A program made the position numbers and the translations under genes. The notes beneath the pieces were generated by a model, which saw nothing but the letters and a program-made list of their open reading frames with translations, searched no databases and was not told the DNA's origin. This document shows positions 10,071 to 22,599 of a stretch of DNA of 64,000 nucleotides, one piece after another; position 1 is the stretch's first letter, and each line of letters opens with the position of its first letter. Origin of the DNA: Branchiostoma floridae (Eukaryota > Chordata > Leptocardii > Amphioxiformes > Branchiostomatidae); contig NC_049990.1 in NCBI RefSeq assembly GCF_000003815.2, forward strand, positions 13,189,528 to 13,253,527, read 5' to 3'.

Positions 10071-10400
10071 TACAGTCATGGCTGTAACATTGGTGCCACT
10101 TTTATTATCAAGATAGACATAAAATTTTGACATTTTTGGTACTTTTTTGTCATGTGTTGACCATCTCCTGAATTGACATGCTGTGGCCATTAGGGATAAG
10201 GCTTATGCATTAGTCTGCCATTGAATTCTCCTGCCGGCTGCGTGTCTTAGTATCAACTTTAAACCCCGGAATTAAACCAAACATTCAGCACCCCCCCCCC
10301 CCCCCTCCTGCCAGTCTCCTGTTATACCAGCTTCCACCTTGCATCCAATCAGTCTATTGTACTTGAATAATTACAGACACACACAACACAAACAAATGTA

Positions 10401-11337
10401 CGAGGGCGGTTCAAAAAGTAATGCCACTGGTTTTATAACAGGCTCATTTTTTCACCGAATGAGTTGCAATTTGGCACAAAGGTACAAAAATATATCCTCT
10501 TGAGATTGACATATCTCAATTTGTTGTTAAGATTTTTATAAGTGACTGAGTTGAGTTCAAGATGACCACACCCTTGTTATCCCGTCGGAAGAAATTAGAG
10601 GGTCAATTAACGTGCAATTGATAATGTCTCTAAATCACTTACAGCTATTGTAAGGAACTAAAATTACACATGTATCAAGTTGCATTTCTCTATAAGCCAC
10701 ATGCCTATTTTCATCTTTTAAATACAATCACTTATCATTTTTTCGTTCCTGATGTGAAGTAAGGTCGTCAGGGTCGTAATTAGCGGTGGATTAGGGGTGG
10801 TCTGCTTAACGTTTCCATAACCGACTTTTTTTATTATAACTGAGAAAAATCAAACTTTACACACTTCTTGATCTTGAAACAGTTAATAATTGTGCCAAGT
10901 TTCGCATCTTTTGGCTAATGGAAAAGCTGTCTACAAAGACCTTTATTCAACAAATCACGTATTTGACTATTAATCAAACTGCCTGTAATATAGTAACTCG
11001 CTCCATTCTAGTGGCCGTAAAAGATGAACCATTGTGAGTTCAAACATGAAATTTGGCATGTAATCTATAGAGACATTTGTTATTGTACAGATAAAATTTC
11101 GGCTCCCTACAATAATTCTAAAATGGTAAGATCTAGAGGAACTGATCTCCTGACAAGCTTTTAAGGGTGTGGTCATCTTAAAATCATCTCAGTTGCTCAT
11201 AAAAAATTGCACCACAAATTGAGATACATCAATCTCAAGAGGATATAGTCTTGTACATTTGTGCCAAATTTCAACTCATTCGATGAAAAAATGAGCCTGT
11301 TATAAAACCAGTGGCATTACTTTTTGAACCGCCCTCG
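10401..11337. mobile_element. Fold-back (long inverted repeat) mariner-like element, 937 bp
   Basis: The ends CGAGGGCGGTTCAAAAAGTA and its reverse complement are flanked by TA at 10399-10400 and 11338-11339. Similarity between the arms continues for at least about 180 bp, through GATGACCACACCCTT, and weakly almost to the centre. No transposase frame remains. Confidence 0.85.
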
Positions 11338-12586
11338 TACCTACCAAGGCACGGGCCTCAAACAACACCTCAATTTGTTTTGCAGGTAATAAATTATAGC
11401 CTATTGCATATCAGTCAGCCAATCTGTTTAAAGGTGTCTAAGATTTGTCTGAAGAGACGGTCTGGGTCTCAAGCTTGATCACTAAGCATATAATGGGGCT
11501 GACTTGCTTCAGTACGGCTTGGAGAGGTTAATTGTCGTTCACCTTTCACGAAAATATCAATCGCAGTGATATTAGTGATAATGATATCAATAAGAACTTA
11601 GTCAGCTGAACGGCGGCCGCAATCGACCCATCGTTTCATCTACGTTAGTCACATAAACAAACTATAAACATTCGCATTGGCTTCTTACAATGGTTAATGA
11701 CATACCTCTGACCTACATCTAAAGAAGATCGGAGAAAAAAAATTGTGATTGATGAGAAATACCCCCAGGTACAAAGTAATCCATAGCTCAATAATTCACA
11801 AGCTTTAATCGTTCTGATGTTCTTTTCCCTCTGGACACGTTATGTGCCATTTTTCACATTTACCTGCTGTTTGGATCTGTGTCATATTTAACCTCCCGGC
11901 TTGACGTCCTCACGCGTGTCCGATGTGAATGGCGATGGAGATGTGCTGTAATGGTAGTACTAGTGATGAAAGCGTCGATTATTCTCCCGTACCTTCCAGC
12001 GGTTATAGATTAATGTTCCCTGTGCAGCAGAAATGGGTCAGCGATAACGTTTATTGGGACGAGTGATCTCCGTAAATTGCCCTGGTCTATTGTAGACGAT
12101 CGGAAAGCAATGAAAGGAGATTTAATTAACTCAATGATCTGGGTCAATGTGTGGAGAAATATGCAGACAATGCAACTAAACAGCTTGGCAGTGAGATAGG
12201 ATTAGAATAGGCACTCTAGGCCATCTGACTGAAAAGGTCAATGAATAAATGGCAAGTCTGAATGAATGTTATTCACACAAGAGCCCGTCAAGTGTGTTTT
12301 AAACACCCCGGCCGACAACTATTGTAACACAATTACCTATTTTCGTTGTAATACATTATTACATACACTCTGCTTAGTAACACCTAACCACACTTACCTC
12401 TTTGAACATTTGGTCAGTATTGCGTTCCTATGGCTTGATGGAATGATATCTGACTCGTAATGTAATCATAATTATTATTTTATTCATGGAAAAAGAACAC
12501 TTTCAGTTCTTCAAACCAAATTATTGACGTCATTAGTTTACGTTGAGTATGGTTTGGAATAAACGTAAAGGCCTTATACCCCCCTC
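11338..12586. other. Non-coding stretch, nothing recognised
   Basis: Mixed-composition sequence without a supported exon. The better-balanced part at 11860-12130 could be a conserved non-coding block but shows no coding pattern. Confidence 0.3.
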
Positions 12587-13074
12587 NNNNNNNNNNNNNN
12601 NNNNNNNNNNNNNNNNNNNNNNNNNNNNNNNNNNNNNNNNNNNNNNNNNNNNNNNNNNNNNNNNNNNNNNNNNNNNNNNNNNNNNNNNNNNNNNNNNNNN
12701 NNNNNNNNNNNNNNNNNNNNNNNNNNNNNNNNNNNNNNNNNNNNNNNNNNNNNNNNNNNNNNNNNNNNNNNNNNNNNNNNNNNNNNNNNNNNNNNNNNNN
12801 NNNNNNNNNNNNNNNNNNNNNNNNNNNNNNNNNNNNNNNNNNNNNNNNNNNNNNNNNNNNNNNNNNNNNNNNNNNNNNNNNNNNNNNNNNNNNNNNNNNN
12901 NNNNNNNNNNNNNNNNNNNNNNNNNNNNNNNNNNNNNNNNNNNNNNNNNNNNNNNNNNNNNNNNNNNNNNNNNNNNNNNNNNNNNNNNNNNNNNNNNNNN
13001 NNNNNNNNNNNNNNNNNNNNNNNNNNNNNNNNNNNNNNNNNNNNNNNNNNNNNNNNNNNNNNNNNNNNNNNNNN
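12587..13074. other. Assembly gap (488 N)
   Basis: A run of N. Open frames spanning it are artefacts. Confidence 1.
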
Positions 13075-13289
13075 TATGTGAGAGGTAGCCAGGTGCAAAC
13101 TGTAAGAAAAAATCGCGGTGGCAAGCTGTGGCGGTATGATTTTGGTTGTGATGTTTTTCAATTCGTGTATAAATGCGCCACGGTACGCATTTTACTGTGA
13201 GGAGACTGCAGTTCAGTTGAGCTCCACAGGGTGCCGTTTAAGTCACATTGATTCCCATATGGCGAAACAAAGTAAAGTCAAATTCTATA

Positions 13290-13682
13290 CACCTTTCTCA
13301 CGCGGCGGCCATGATAGATCTAAAACGAGTTCAATGTGGCAAACAAAAGGCTGTCCATCATAATTAGCAGTTCGACCAATGGTAGCCTGCCAATTAGGAA
13401 ATCGACCAATAAGGGAATGGCTGCAAATTCGTTAAAAATTTGCATTATTATGTTTTTATTTTTTATCTCTTAATGGACTTTGGGGTCAGTCTACACTACT
13501 CTAAATTGCTACATTTTTCGGTGCATAAAACTTCTTGTAATATTTATTATTCCATCTTATATCATGAAAATTTGTGTGGTTTTGGGGAAAACTAAATGGG
13601 ACCTGATTTTAGAAATAAGTTTTGTCTGTTTGCCTCATTGACCTCTTCTTGGATCTATCATGGCTGCCGCGTGAGAAAGGTG
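13290..13682. mobile_element. TA-flanked MITE, 393 bp
   Basis: The left end CACCTTTCTCACGCGGCGGC and the right end GCCGCGTGAGAAAGGTG are inverted copies over about 33 bp. They are flanked by TA on both sides, as for Tc1/mariner-type elements. No transposase is present. Confidence 0.75.
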
Positions 13683-14025
13683 TATTACACAACGACCGTA
13701 ATGGGAAAATATATGGCAAGTTCTTGAGTATTACTTGTATCATGACTAATATCAATACGCAATTTGAAAATAAGGAGTTCTATAAAAATGTCTGCAACAG
13801 TGACGTCGTTTACGTTGTGAATGAATGAAGACCATTTTTGCCACTTTTAGCTAAGTAATGGTCACCAAAAAACCTGTACAACTTGCAATTTTCCTGACAG
13901 TTCTTTACATAGTAAGTGTACTTAGCCTCAAATTTTCCAGAACAATATTTAGGGAGAGACAATACAACATCGTTTCCAATGCTTACAAACTGTGATTTTC
14001 CAGCCAACTTGCCACGCATGGTGCA

Positions 14026-14425
14026 GGCAGAACTTTGTTACGAGCAGGCAGAACTTTGTCTGCCATCGGGATACGGATTTGCCTGTTCTGTACAGCCTTG
14101 AATGCGAGTGAGTAAGGGAACCGTACTTACGCAGCACGTGTAAGTACGGCCTTCATATGCTAACGTGACAATCGCACAGACATCGTATGTACAATTCACT
14201 TACCGCTTGCACAACGAATTATACACGCAACCGCTCACATACTTGCACCTCAGTGTGCAAGCACGGTGCGCTGATCATGAGAGCTACTCCCGGCCCTCCC
14301 TGCCTTTCCATTCCTTCCGCAAATTTTCAGAAAAACGTGGCGGATGTTATCTCCAAAAAAAGACGTACGGACAAAAAAAGCACGTACGGCGGGTTATGGC
14401 TTATGCCCTTAGCTTTACGCTACGC
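14026..14425 (+). mobile_element. Third copy of the TACGTAC MITE family
   Basis: It shares the sequences around CAGAACTTTGT, ACGTACGGACAAA, GCACGTACG and TGCCCTTAGCTTTA with the right half of the element at 1448-1784. The left end is diverged. Confidence 0.55.
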
Positions 14426-14833
14426 TATATTTACGGCCATGTTCCACCGTAAGTCCTCGTGGTGGATTGCACAAGATATACTATTACGCAGACCTGGTCG
14501 TGTGATGCAGGTCTGGTTTTAGAGTATACTCTTGGTCTCTTGGTAGGGACATGGTGCTCTGCAACCCTTTCTTTCCTATACTCCAATGTTATCATAAAAT
14601 CACATAAAGTAATCTTTCTGTCGATAGATGCGAATACATGCCCGCAGTCATGCCAGTATTTTTATTATTTTTGGTAATGCAAGGGAATCATCCTCCCCAA
14701 TCGAGAAAAAAGAAACACAATCAAAACCAGCAAGAAAGGGACAATTATTCTAATATAATTTCCTCTCATTTACCTAACATGTCGGACCACAATCAAGATA
14801 CCCTAACAGCCATGTGTCGCCTAGGTGATCGTT

Positions 14834-15140
14834 NNNNNNNNNNNNNNNNNNNNNNNNNNNNNNNNNNNNNNNNNNNNNNNNNNNNNNNNNNNNNNNNNNN
14901 NNNNNNNNNNNNNNNNNNNNNNNNNNNNNNNNNNNNNNNNNNNNNNNNNNNNNNNNNNNNNNNNNNNNNNNNNNNNNNNNNNNNNNNNNNNNNNNNNNNN
15001 NNNNNNNNNNNNNNNNNNNNNNNNNNNNNNNNNNNNNNNNNNNNNNNNNNNNNNNNNNNNNNNNNNNNNNNNNNNNNNNNNNNNNNNNNNNNNNNNNNNN
15101 NNNNNNNNNNNNNNNNNNNNNNNNNNNNNNNNNNNNNNNN
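14834..15140. other. Assembly gap (307 N)
   Basis: A run of N. Confidence 1.
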
Positions 15141-15420
15141 TCTAAACAGAAATAGATATGGAGGCATCTCAAGTTCTGCCCAGAATTGATTTTATGGCCC
15201 TTTTTTTAGCATTTTTAGACCAAAAATGTATATTTATATATCACCCCTCCAACTTTACTTGCTGCGCCTAATAGAGGAGGATTAATGATGGTGATCATGT
15301 TTCACCCTTTATACAGTAATGTTCTATCCACAGGACAAGGAAACTTTTTTCTCTATATATCTCCTGCAATTAGAAATGATATTCCGTTCGAAGTGTTTGG
15401 CTGAAGCGTAACACTATATA

Positions 15421-15619
15421 GTTCACCTTTATCCGCAAGGTAACCTATATCCGTTGTCTTTACAAACAAGGTATTTATGGTCGATGGGCAGTGGTTTCAA
15501 ATTGTAATATTTTCAAAATATCACAGTTTATAACCACCGTCCTTCGAGGTAATGTTCCTATATACCTACACTGTTTTTAGAAACAACGAATATAGGTTAC
15601 TCCACGAATAAAGGTGAAC
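15421..15619. mobile_element. TA-flanked MITE, 199 bp
   Basis: The ends GTTCACCTTTATCCGC and AATAAAGGTGAAC are inverted copies. A second inner inverted match (GGTAACCTATATCCGTTGT against ACAACGAATATAGGTTAC) extends the arms to about 40 bp. TA flanks both sides. Confidence 0.75.
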
Positions 15620-16436
15620 TAGCGTTATGTACCTGTTACCTATATAAGGCTGCGCCCATTATCGATTACAACTTCAAACTTGATAAACATGGATAGAAGA
15701 AAAAGACTGTGACCTAGTTAGATATATAGTTAGTCAGTACAGGACATTTCTCCATACATGTGGGGCAGTTAGCCAGCAAAAATCCTACGTAACACAGTGT
15801 ATTTTTGTTCCTTGGTATTTGTGAATAACAACTTTCGGATGAAATATATATATAATATATATACATACATAAAGATAAAATTTAGTACCTGCAGTCGCAT
15901 GTTTAAGATATCCATCGTGCCTAAAGCTCCGTAAAGACGTCAAGATTACATGTATCGATTTTGTTATCTTGGTCGGCCGCCTATTAACCTCCCATAGGGC
16001 ACGGTTCCGCGGGGTAAACGAGCGCAGATACAAGAAGGGAAACGTTCCCGACAGTTTCGCTACGGATTAACACGCGCCTTGATGCCTGCAATGCTGCAAT
16101 ATTTCTTTCAAATAAATATTAATGAGTGAGGATTTCGGCCATTCCTGTTCCCAGGATGCCATTTGTAAGGATCAGCAAGAAAAAAGGGAAGAAGGAGATT
16201 TTTGTAACGCCAAGGATTACTGTCAGAAATGAAGAAGTTAAAATTTTAAAGAGGGGATATCACAAAAATCCACAACGTAAACCCAGCTGTGCACGTGCCC
16301 TATACGTGATCACTGCTGTACGTCCTTATACCCAGTTGGTGCTCCAAACATCGTTTCTTTAACATTCATATGACTTCCAATATTTTTGGAAGACGGACTT
16401 TACCCTAGCTTCAGAATCTGGTAATTAAAAGGCGTT
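15620..16436. other. Non-coding stretch, nothing recognised
   Basis: AT-rich. A short TATA run lies near 15845-15865. No gene is supported. Confidence 0.35.
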
Positions 16437-17520
16437 GAGTTTATAATTACCTTCGCCAAGAGGGTTATATATTCCGTTATGGCTTGATGTTGTGTCTCTA
16501 TATGTAGGTCAACAGTATATATATAACTCGAAAAGCTGAGTATGGATTTTCATGATATTTGGGTATTTGAGTAGCGGTTGCGGAAAGGAAGGTTGGCGAA
16601 GCATTTTTCGTCAGGAAAGTAGCGGGCTCAGTGTGTGTTTGTTGCGAACAGCATAATTCGAGACGTTGCGGATGATTTATATGGTATTTGGTGGATTGGT
16701 AGGGGTTGGGAAAAGAAGGTCAAGTTTGATAATGGGCCTCCAAGCGGCGAGTTACGGTACTGCAGCGGAGGACCAAGGTTGCAGATAATTTTCCTCAAGT
16801 ACCAGGTACATGCTTTTAAGTTGTGGATATGCATTTGGGTGGGGAGTAAGTTGTGTAAGTTTGGGCCCTCTGACGGCTTGTCTTGAACTGTAGGGGCTGA
16901 TTTTGTTGTAGACTTTAAAACAGAATAACTCAGAAAAGGGTGGGCGGATTGTCATAAAATTTGGTATGTAGATGTCTTGAGTGATGAAATTTGTTTTATG
17001 ATTATTTGATTAATATAACTACTGATCACCACTGCATTCTATTCTTGTTATCACAGATGAAATATTTACTTCCTGCCTTGAACAGGATACTCATCACCAA
17101 TGGTAAAATTACTTTCTTTTGATTTTCTGGTTTTGCCTGCAACAGATAAAATATAATTTCTCGTGTACCTCACTGCCTGTGTCAGCAACGTCACTTAGTC
17201 GAAACGACATCTGGCGGAATGCAGGTACTGTGCAACAAACGCCACATTTCCATTGCATACTAGTAACTCAATGAGTTTTTGGCAACGCCTCAGGGGCTAG
17301 CCGAATAGTATAGTGTGCGCTCGTTTGACAAGACTTCTAAAAAAATCATGAATTTTTCCCCAAGTAAGTCAGGAATTTTAGTTGCATCCTCCCTTTAGAT
17401 GGGATTAACTCGGGAACGGGTTGACGGATCTACATAATATTTGGAATGTAGATAGCTCCAGATAGAGATGTCTTACACGATTAAATGCTTAGCATGAAAG
17501 TTAGTTCATCTGTTTAGGTA
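16437..17520 (+). repeat. TACCTTCGCC repeat family, degenerate plus copy
   Basis: It begins TTATAATTACCTTCGCCAAG. Family landmarks follow in order: AACAGTATA...TAACTCGA, GGTAGGGGTTGGGAAAAG, GATAATGGGCCTCCA, GAATAACTCAGAA and later GGTTGACGGATC (17422-17433). The right terminus was not found. Confidence 0.6.
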
Positions 17521-18255
17521 GAATACATTATAGAAAAAATTGCTAACACTTTACTTCTAACGTGGTGAATATAGAAAGGGCCATTTTGTGTACAAGGTCG
17601 ACGGATATTGACCGAAAATTTACAGGGGTAAGTCTTTATAATCTAAACATGACATATATAACTAAAAAAGAGAGAAATATCGATAGACAACAATTATGCT
17701 TAATTGTGCAAATTATTACCTAGTTTACATGATTAAAGAGAAATTCTTTCTATTGTGTTAAATTACGAAAATTTCATTCTTGCGACGTATGGCAACAAAA
17801 TAAGTCATGCAAATTAGTGTCTCATTTATATGATTTGTGACAAAATGCTACAATAGCTTTCTTTGCTAAGACATCCATACTTTGAAGACATTGTTATTTA
17901 GGTAGAGGAGATGATCAACTGATATAGTTTATGAAAATTAGGACTTCATTGGTATAATAGATGCATATGAGAAACATTTATAGTAGGTCACTCGTCACAA
18001 GAGATCGCATTTCTTGTTAACAAAAATGCCCTACAAACATCCATCGCGTAAAATAATCTTCATACATACATACAGCCAGGCGAAAGGATAGAACACAAAT
18101 ACAACACACCAACAACAACAATCATTAATACTTAAAAACAATTAGTTAAAAACGTTCCGCATAAAAGCTGATAACTGCAATTCAACAAGATTTCAGAGAT
18201 GGCCATACAATCTAGTTTAGGAGTTAGAGAGGGAGGGACTTAAAAGCCGGAACTA
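17521..18255. other. Non-coding stretch, mostly AT-rich
   Basis: Fragments similar to the interior of the TACCTTCGCC family (AATTATGC, TTTGCATAA-like words) are scattered up to about 17960. No gene was seen. Confidence 0.35.
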
Positions 18256-18833
18256 CGAGGGGCGTTCAATAAGTAATGCCCCTGACCCATTTCCCATAGC
18301 AGGAGATTAAGGAAACTTGGCACAGTTATTAGTCGTTCTCTACATAGGAACCACCCAGAGTTATGCATTTCTCCCATTGTTTGATGCAGCTCTGAACACC
18401 GTTTTTGTAGAACACCCCAGGTTGGTCCTCCAACAGATGCCTCATCAATGGCAGAAGAGGAACGACCAGGTCTGGGAGCTGTTTCCACAGACTTACGGCC
18501 ATGTTTGAATTCAGGATGCCAGCGTTTTACAAGGTCATATGATGGGGCATCATCACCATCAGTTTCTTTCATTTCATCAAAAGTCTCCTTTGGTGTGCGT
18601 CCTTTCAAATACAAAAACCGGATCACTGCACGACACTCAACTGGCTCCATTTCACACGTAGTCCATTTCACACCTGACTCAGCTCAAACACCAGTAAATC
18701 AGAAACCACAATTAGTTCAGAACTGTTTTTTGCAACATACCCCATAGAGATATGAATTATTACACATGCAAAATTTCATCTAGCTCAGACAACTGAAAGT
18801 GGTTTAGAGGCATTACTTATTGAACGCCCCTCG
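18256..18833 (-). mobile_element. Mariner deletion derivative, 578 bp, sister of 8593-9170
   Basis: TA flanks at 18254-18255 and 18834-18835; the ends begin CGAGGGGCGTTCAATAAG. The minus strand keeps the same N-terminal transposase part (CRAVIRFLYLKGRTPKETF, SSAIDEASV) joined at the same point to the same tail (MGEMHNSGWFL). The length equals that of the other copy. Confidence 0.9.
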
Positions 18834-19824
18834 TACCATCCCCTTCCAGAAAAGCCAGAGTTCTGTTTGGTGGATGCCAGATTCACAAGCTCGTGAGAAA
18901 CCCGTCACAGTCTTTTCTGAAACGTCTTCTCAAGAAGCTTGTGCTTATCCAGGCGAATCCCCGTGGGACGTTATTTTGTCAGGTCGCACCAAGGCTCTGG
19001 AACACACACCACAGAGCATATCGATTAACAGTCGTGACTGCGGGGTGTTTGGAGGTGACTAGTCATCTTCATAGCATCCTGACATGTGATCGCTTCCACA
19101 GAGGGCGTGCAATAAGAAACGCGTCAATAATGAATGGAACCATTCCCTTCGTTTGACTCCACTGACTCGCTAGTACATTTCCAGGACGGTCAAGACAAAA
19201 ATTTGCGATTTCGTAAAGTACTTGAAAACAGACAATGCAAAAGGTGTATTGATGTGCTTTATCATTCTCACTTATCATTATTGGGCATTCCAGGCACTCA
19301 CAGTCAATAGCGAAGAGGCTTATTGAGTATAAGGGTATATCAGCCGATACTTATTGGACGAATTAGCCATGATCAAAGACAGTTATTGAGAACTGCGTGA
19401 AGGGTTGAAAGAGGAAAGGCGGTTCAAACGCCAAGAGTTCAACGTGGTCTCAGTAGCGAAAGATATCAAGACATGTTGATTTGATTGTATGGATGACCCA
19501 AAACTGATATCGTGGGAATGAAAATGTTGTCAAAGGTTGCCTATGTTTTGATAGTGGTCTGAAAGTTTGAACACGTGACGAAATAAAGTATGGTAAACCG
19601 AGCATTAGATTATTTTAGATTTGCTCGTTTACATCTTATTCTTTACCCTTCAAATATATATAAGCATTCAATGACATAAGTAGACTTTCCCCGATAATTT
19701 GGCAACTGCTTTGTACGATTTACAGTACTAATTGGAAGTTAAGTTAATTAGTTTATCAAACTTTAGTTTGAAAAACTCGGTGAAAACTGTTAATTGATAC
19801 CCCAAAAATATCGGGCTGCTATAG
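18834..19824. other. Non-coding or unassigned stretch
   Basis: 18840-19060 is GC-richer and open in one plus frame (for example PGESPWDVILSGRTKALEH), but it matches no family I recognise. The remainder is AT-rich with no exon. Confidence 0.25.
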
Positions 19825-20244
19825 NNNNNNNNNNNNNNNNNNNNNNNNNNNNNNNNNNNNNNNNNNNNNNNNNNNNNNNNNNNNNNNNNNNNNNNNNNNN
19901 NNNNNNNNNNNNNNNNNNNNNNNNNNNNNNNNNNNNNNNNNNNNNNNNNNNNNNNNNNNNNNNNNNNNNNNNNNNNNNNNNNNNNNNNNNNNNNNNNNNN
20001 NNNNNNNNNNNNNNNNNNNNNNNNNNNNNNNNNNNNNNNNNNNNNNNNNNNNNNNNNNNNNNNNNNNNNNNNNNNNNNNNNNNNNNNNNNNNNNNNNNNN
20101 NNNNNNNNNNNNNNNNNNNNNNNNNNNNNNNNNNNNNNNNNNNNNNNNNNNNNNNNNNNNNNNNNNNNNNNNNNNNNNNNNNNNNNNNNNNNNNNNNNNN
20201 NNNNNNNNNNNNNNNNNNNNNNNNNNNNNNNNNNNNNNNNNNNN
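19825..20244. other. Assembly gap (420 N)
   Basis: A run of N. Confidence 1.
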
Positions 20245-20501
20245 ACCTTATTGAGCTGAAAATGTACATTCAGAAAATTAGATGACAAACACCGAGATCA
20301 ACTGGGCATTCTGCCATAGATCAAAGGTATTAGTCAAGTTTGGAAACGAAAGACACCCCTTCAGCTGTCCACAGCTAATCTTTATTCAGCACATACACCA
20401 GCTCTGCCTTCCTCCAATAACCACTTTTGTTGCTGAAAAGCGACGGGTTATTACCAGCTGTCATTTGCCGAGAAGACGAAAGTCCGCCATTATTTGATAA
20501 A

Positions 20502-20586
20502 ATGAAAATTGGCTCCATCTGTAGATTTTATTACTGGACGGTCGTCGTTGCCTGCCTCATTAACTCCTACGACCTCAGCCGCACTG
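20502..20586 (+). CDS. Weak candidate signal-peptide exon
   Basis: An ATG opens 28 codons containing YYWTVVVACLINSY and stops at a possible donor CACTG|GTAAAG (GT at 20587-20588), phase 1. No following exon was found, so support is slight. Confidence 0.15.
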
Positions 20587-21035
20587 GTAAAGCCTGGGTT
20601 GTTATTCATTTTTATCCACTCACTGAAGGACTGACAGAGACAAATGACCCCAAGACTTTCTTCTGTGCACTCAGCCTTTTAACATCTAACAGTGACCCTG
20701 TGATCAACGTGGAAGCTTTCACGTGTCCCGTGACAAAAGGACACACCTCAGGACTGATGTGCTACAGCTTTTCTCTCTACCGAATCTCATTAACATCTTG
20801 ACCCTTTTGATATCCCTACTGTCTGCTTGGTACTTAGTGCTATTTTACCAAAACTGGCCTCTGACCTTGGACTGAAAAGGCAGAAATAGGTCCATAGATC
20901 AGCTGCACCAGTCGTTATCCGCGGTACGACAGGGGAAAACTGCCGCTTGTTGGTTCACGTCGTCAAATATCTCCAGACACCATCCAAGCATGCAACGACG
21001 CTCGTCTCACTGCAAAACGGACGATGTTTCTTTAG

Positions 21036-21230
21036 AAATAAACAAATAAATAAATAAACAAATCAAGAAAGAAAGAAAGAAAGAAAGAAAAGAGAAAGAA
21101 TGAAAGACGGAATAAAAGAAAGAAAGACGGAAAGAAAAAGAAAGAAAGAAAGAAGAAAGAATGTAGGAAAGACAGAATGAAAGAAAGAAAGACGGGAAGA
21201 AAAAAGAAAGAGATAAAGAAAGTAATTTCT
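21036..21230. repeat. AAAG/AAAT microsatellite
   Basis: AAAT units (21036-21062) run into long, slightly interrupted GAAA tracts. The open frames with phenylalanine and serine runs on the minus strand are repeat artefacts. Confidence 0.9.
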
Positions 21231-21539
21231 GTGTGATGGATTCAAAGTAGAGAGCAGATTGTTTAATAAACATGTATCTTCAAATTAACAAATGATGTAG
21301 AATTTTTTTTAAAGTAGTATGACAACGACACCGTGTTGACTTATGAACATATTTATTGCACCCCAGGCCATGTTGATTCGATTATACAAATGTCATTCTC
21401 CGGAAAGTCCAAATCGATTGTGCTAATAGATAAAAGTTGAAAATAAAGTCGAGTTCCTTCTAAAATCTAAGTAGTCAGGGAAGTTAACAGGTTACTATAC
21501 ACACGGAGTATGGAATGCCGAACGAAGTATTTCATTTTT

Positions 21540-22546
21540 ACCTTTGCCAGAATGGCTAAGGTTATGTTTTAGGCTTGTGAGTCTGTGTGTCTGTGTGTTA
21601 ACAGTATGACTCAAGAAGCCTTTGATGGATCCCAATAATATTTGGTAGGTGGGTAGGGGTCGGGAAAACGAAGGTCAAGTTCGATAATGGGCCCCCTAGC
21701 GGCTTGCTAAGGTACTGCAGCAAAACCTCAATTTTTTAAATCTCCTGTTCTGGACCTGCTGTGGTTATGATTTTTGAGTGGTAGATAGCCCTTGGTGCAG
21801 AGAGTAAGTGCTTTAAGTTTGGACCCCCTAGCGGCTTGTTTGGAACTGCAGTCGCCGATTTCCTTTCAAACTTTGGACGAGAATAACTCGAGAACGTGTT
21901 GATGGATCGTCATGGTTTTTGGTATGTAGATAGCCCAAGTAACAATGTACACAATGGAATACCAATTATGCAAATCAGCAACTAATTTGCATAATTAATG
22001 AGGAAAGTTTATAAATCCACTGCATTTCATGATAGGACTTTCAAACTTGTCACATATATAGATGAGGAAGAGAGAAATATCAATGCATATTAATTATGCA
22101 AATGACGGCCTCATTTGCATAATTAATGAGAAAATATAAACGTGTTGACGGATCGTCATGGTTTTTGGTACGTAGATAGCCAAAGGGAAGACTTACATGA
22201 TGGAATTAAATTATGCAAATCGACTGCTAATTTGCATAATTAATGAGAAAAGTTTGTAAATCCACTGCATTCCTTATAGGACTTTCAAACTTGTCACATT
22301 TTTAGCTAAGAAAGAAATATCAATACACATTTATTATGCAAATGCTGCTTGATACAATTTAATATTATTATGTAAATCTAATCTGCATATGGATCTAATT
22401 TGCATAAGCAATGGCGAAATGTTATGAACCAACTCCAGGCATATAAAATAAAATGTAATGAGTAACACATTTATGTCTACAGACATCATTCTACATAACA
22501 AACCTGGTTTATTTGGCAAAGGTATGTGTTCGTTGAACTCTAGTGT
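21540..22546 (+). mobile_element. TACCTTCGCC repeat family, near full-length copy A
   Basis: The ends TACCTTTGCCA and TGGCAAAGGTA are inverted. In between lie a GT-rich run, AACAGTATGACTCAAGAAGC, GGTAGGTGGGTAGGGG, two 'CCCCCTAGCGGCTTG' segments, and then repeated modules each bearing an inverted pair of ATGCAAAT octamers. No coding capacity was recognised. The superfamily is unknown to me. Confidence 0.75.
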
Positions 22547-22599
22547 TCTTTCTAATCTTAACTTTTTCTTTTACCTTGGAATCTATTTTGCCACTGCAC

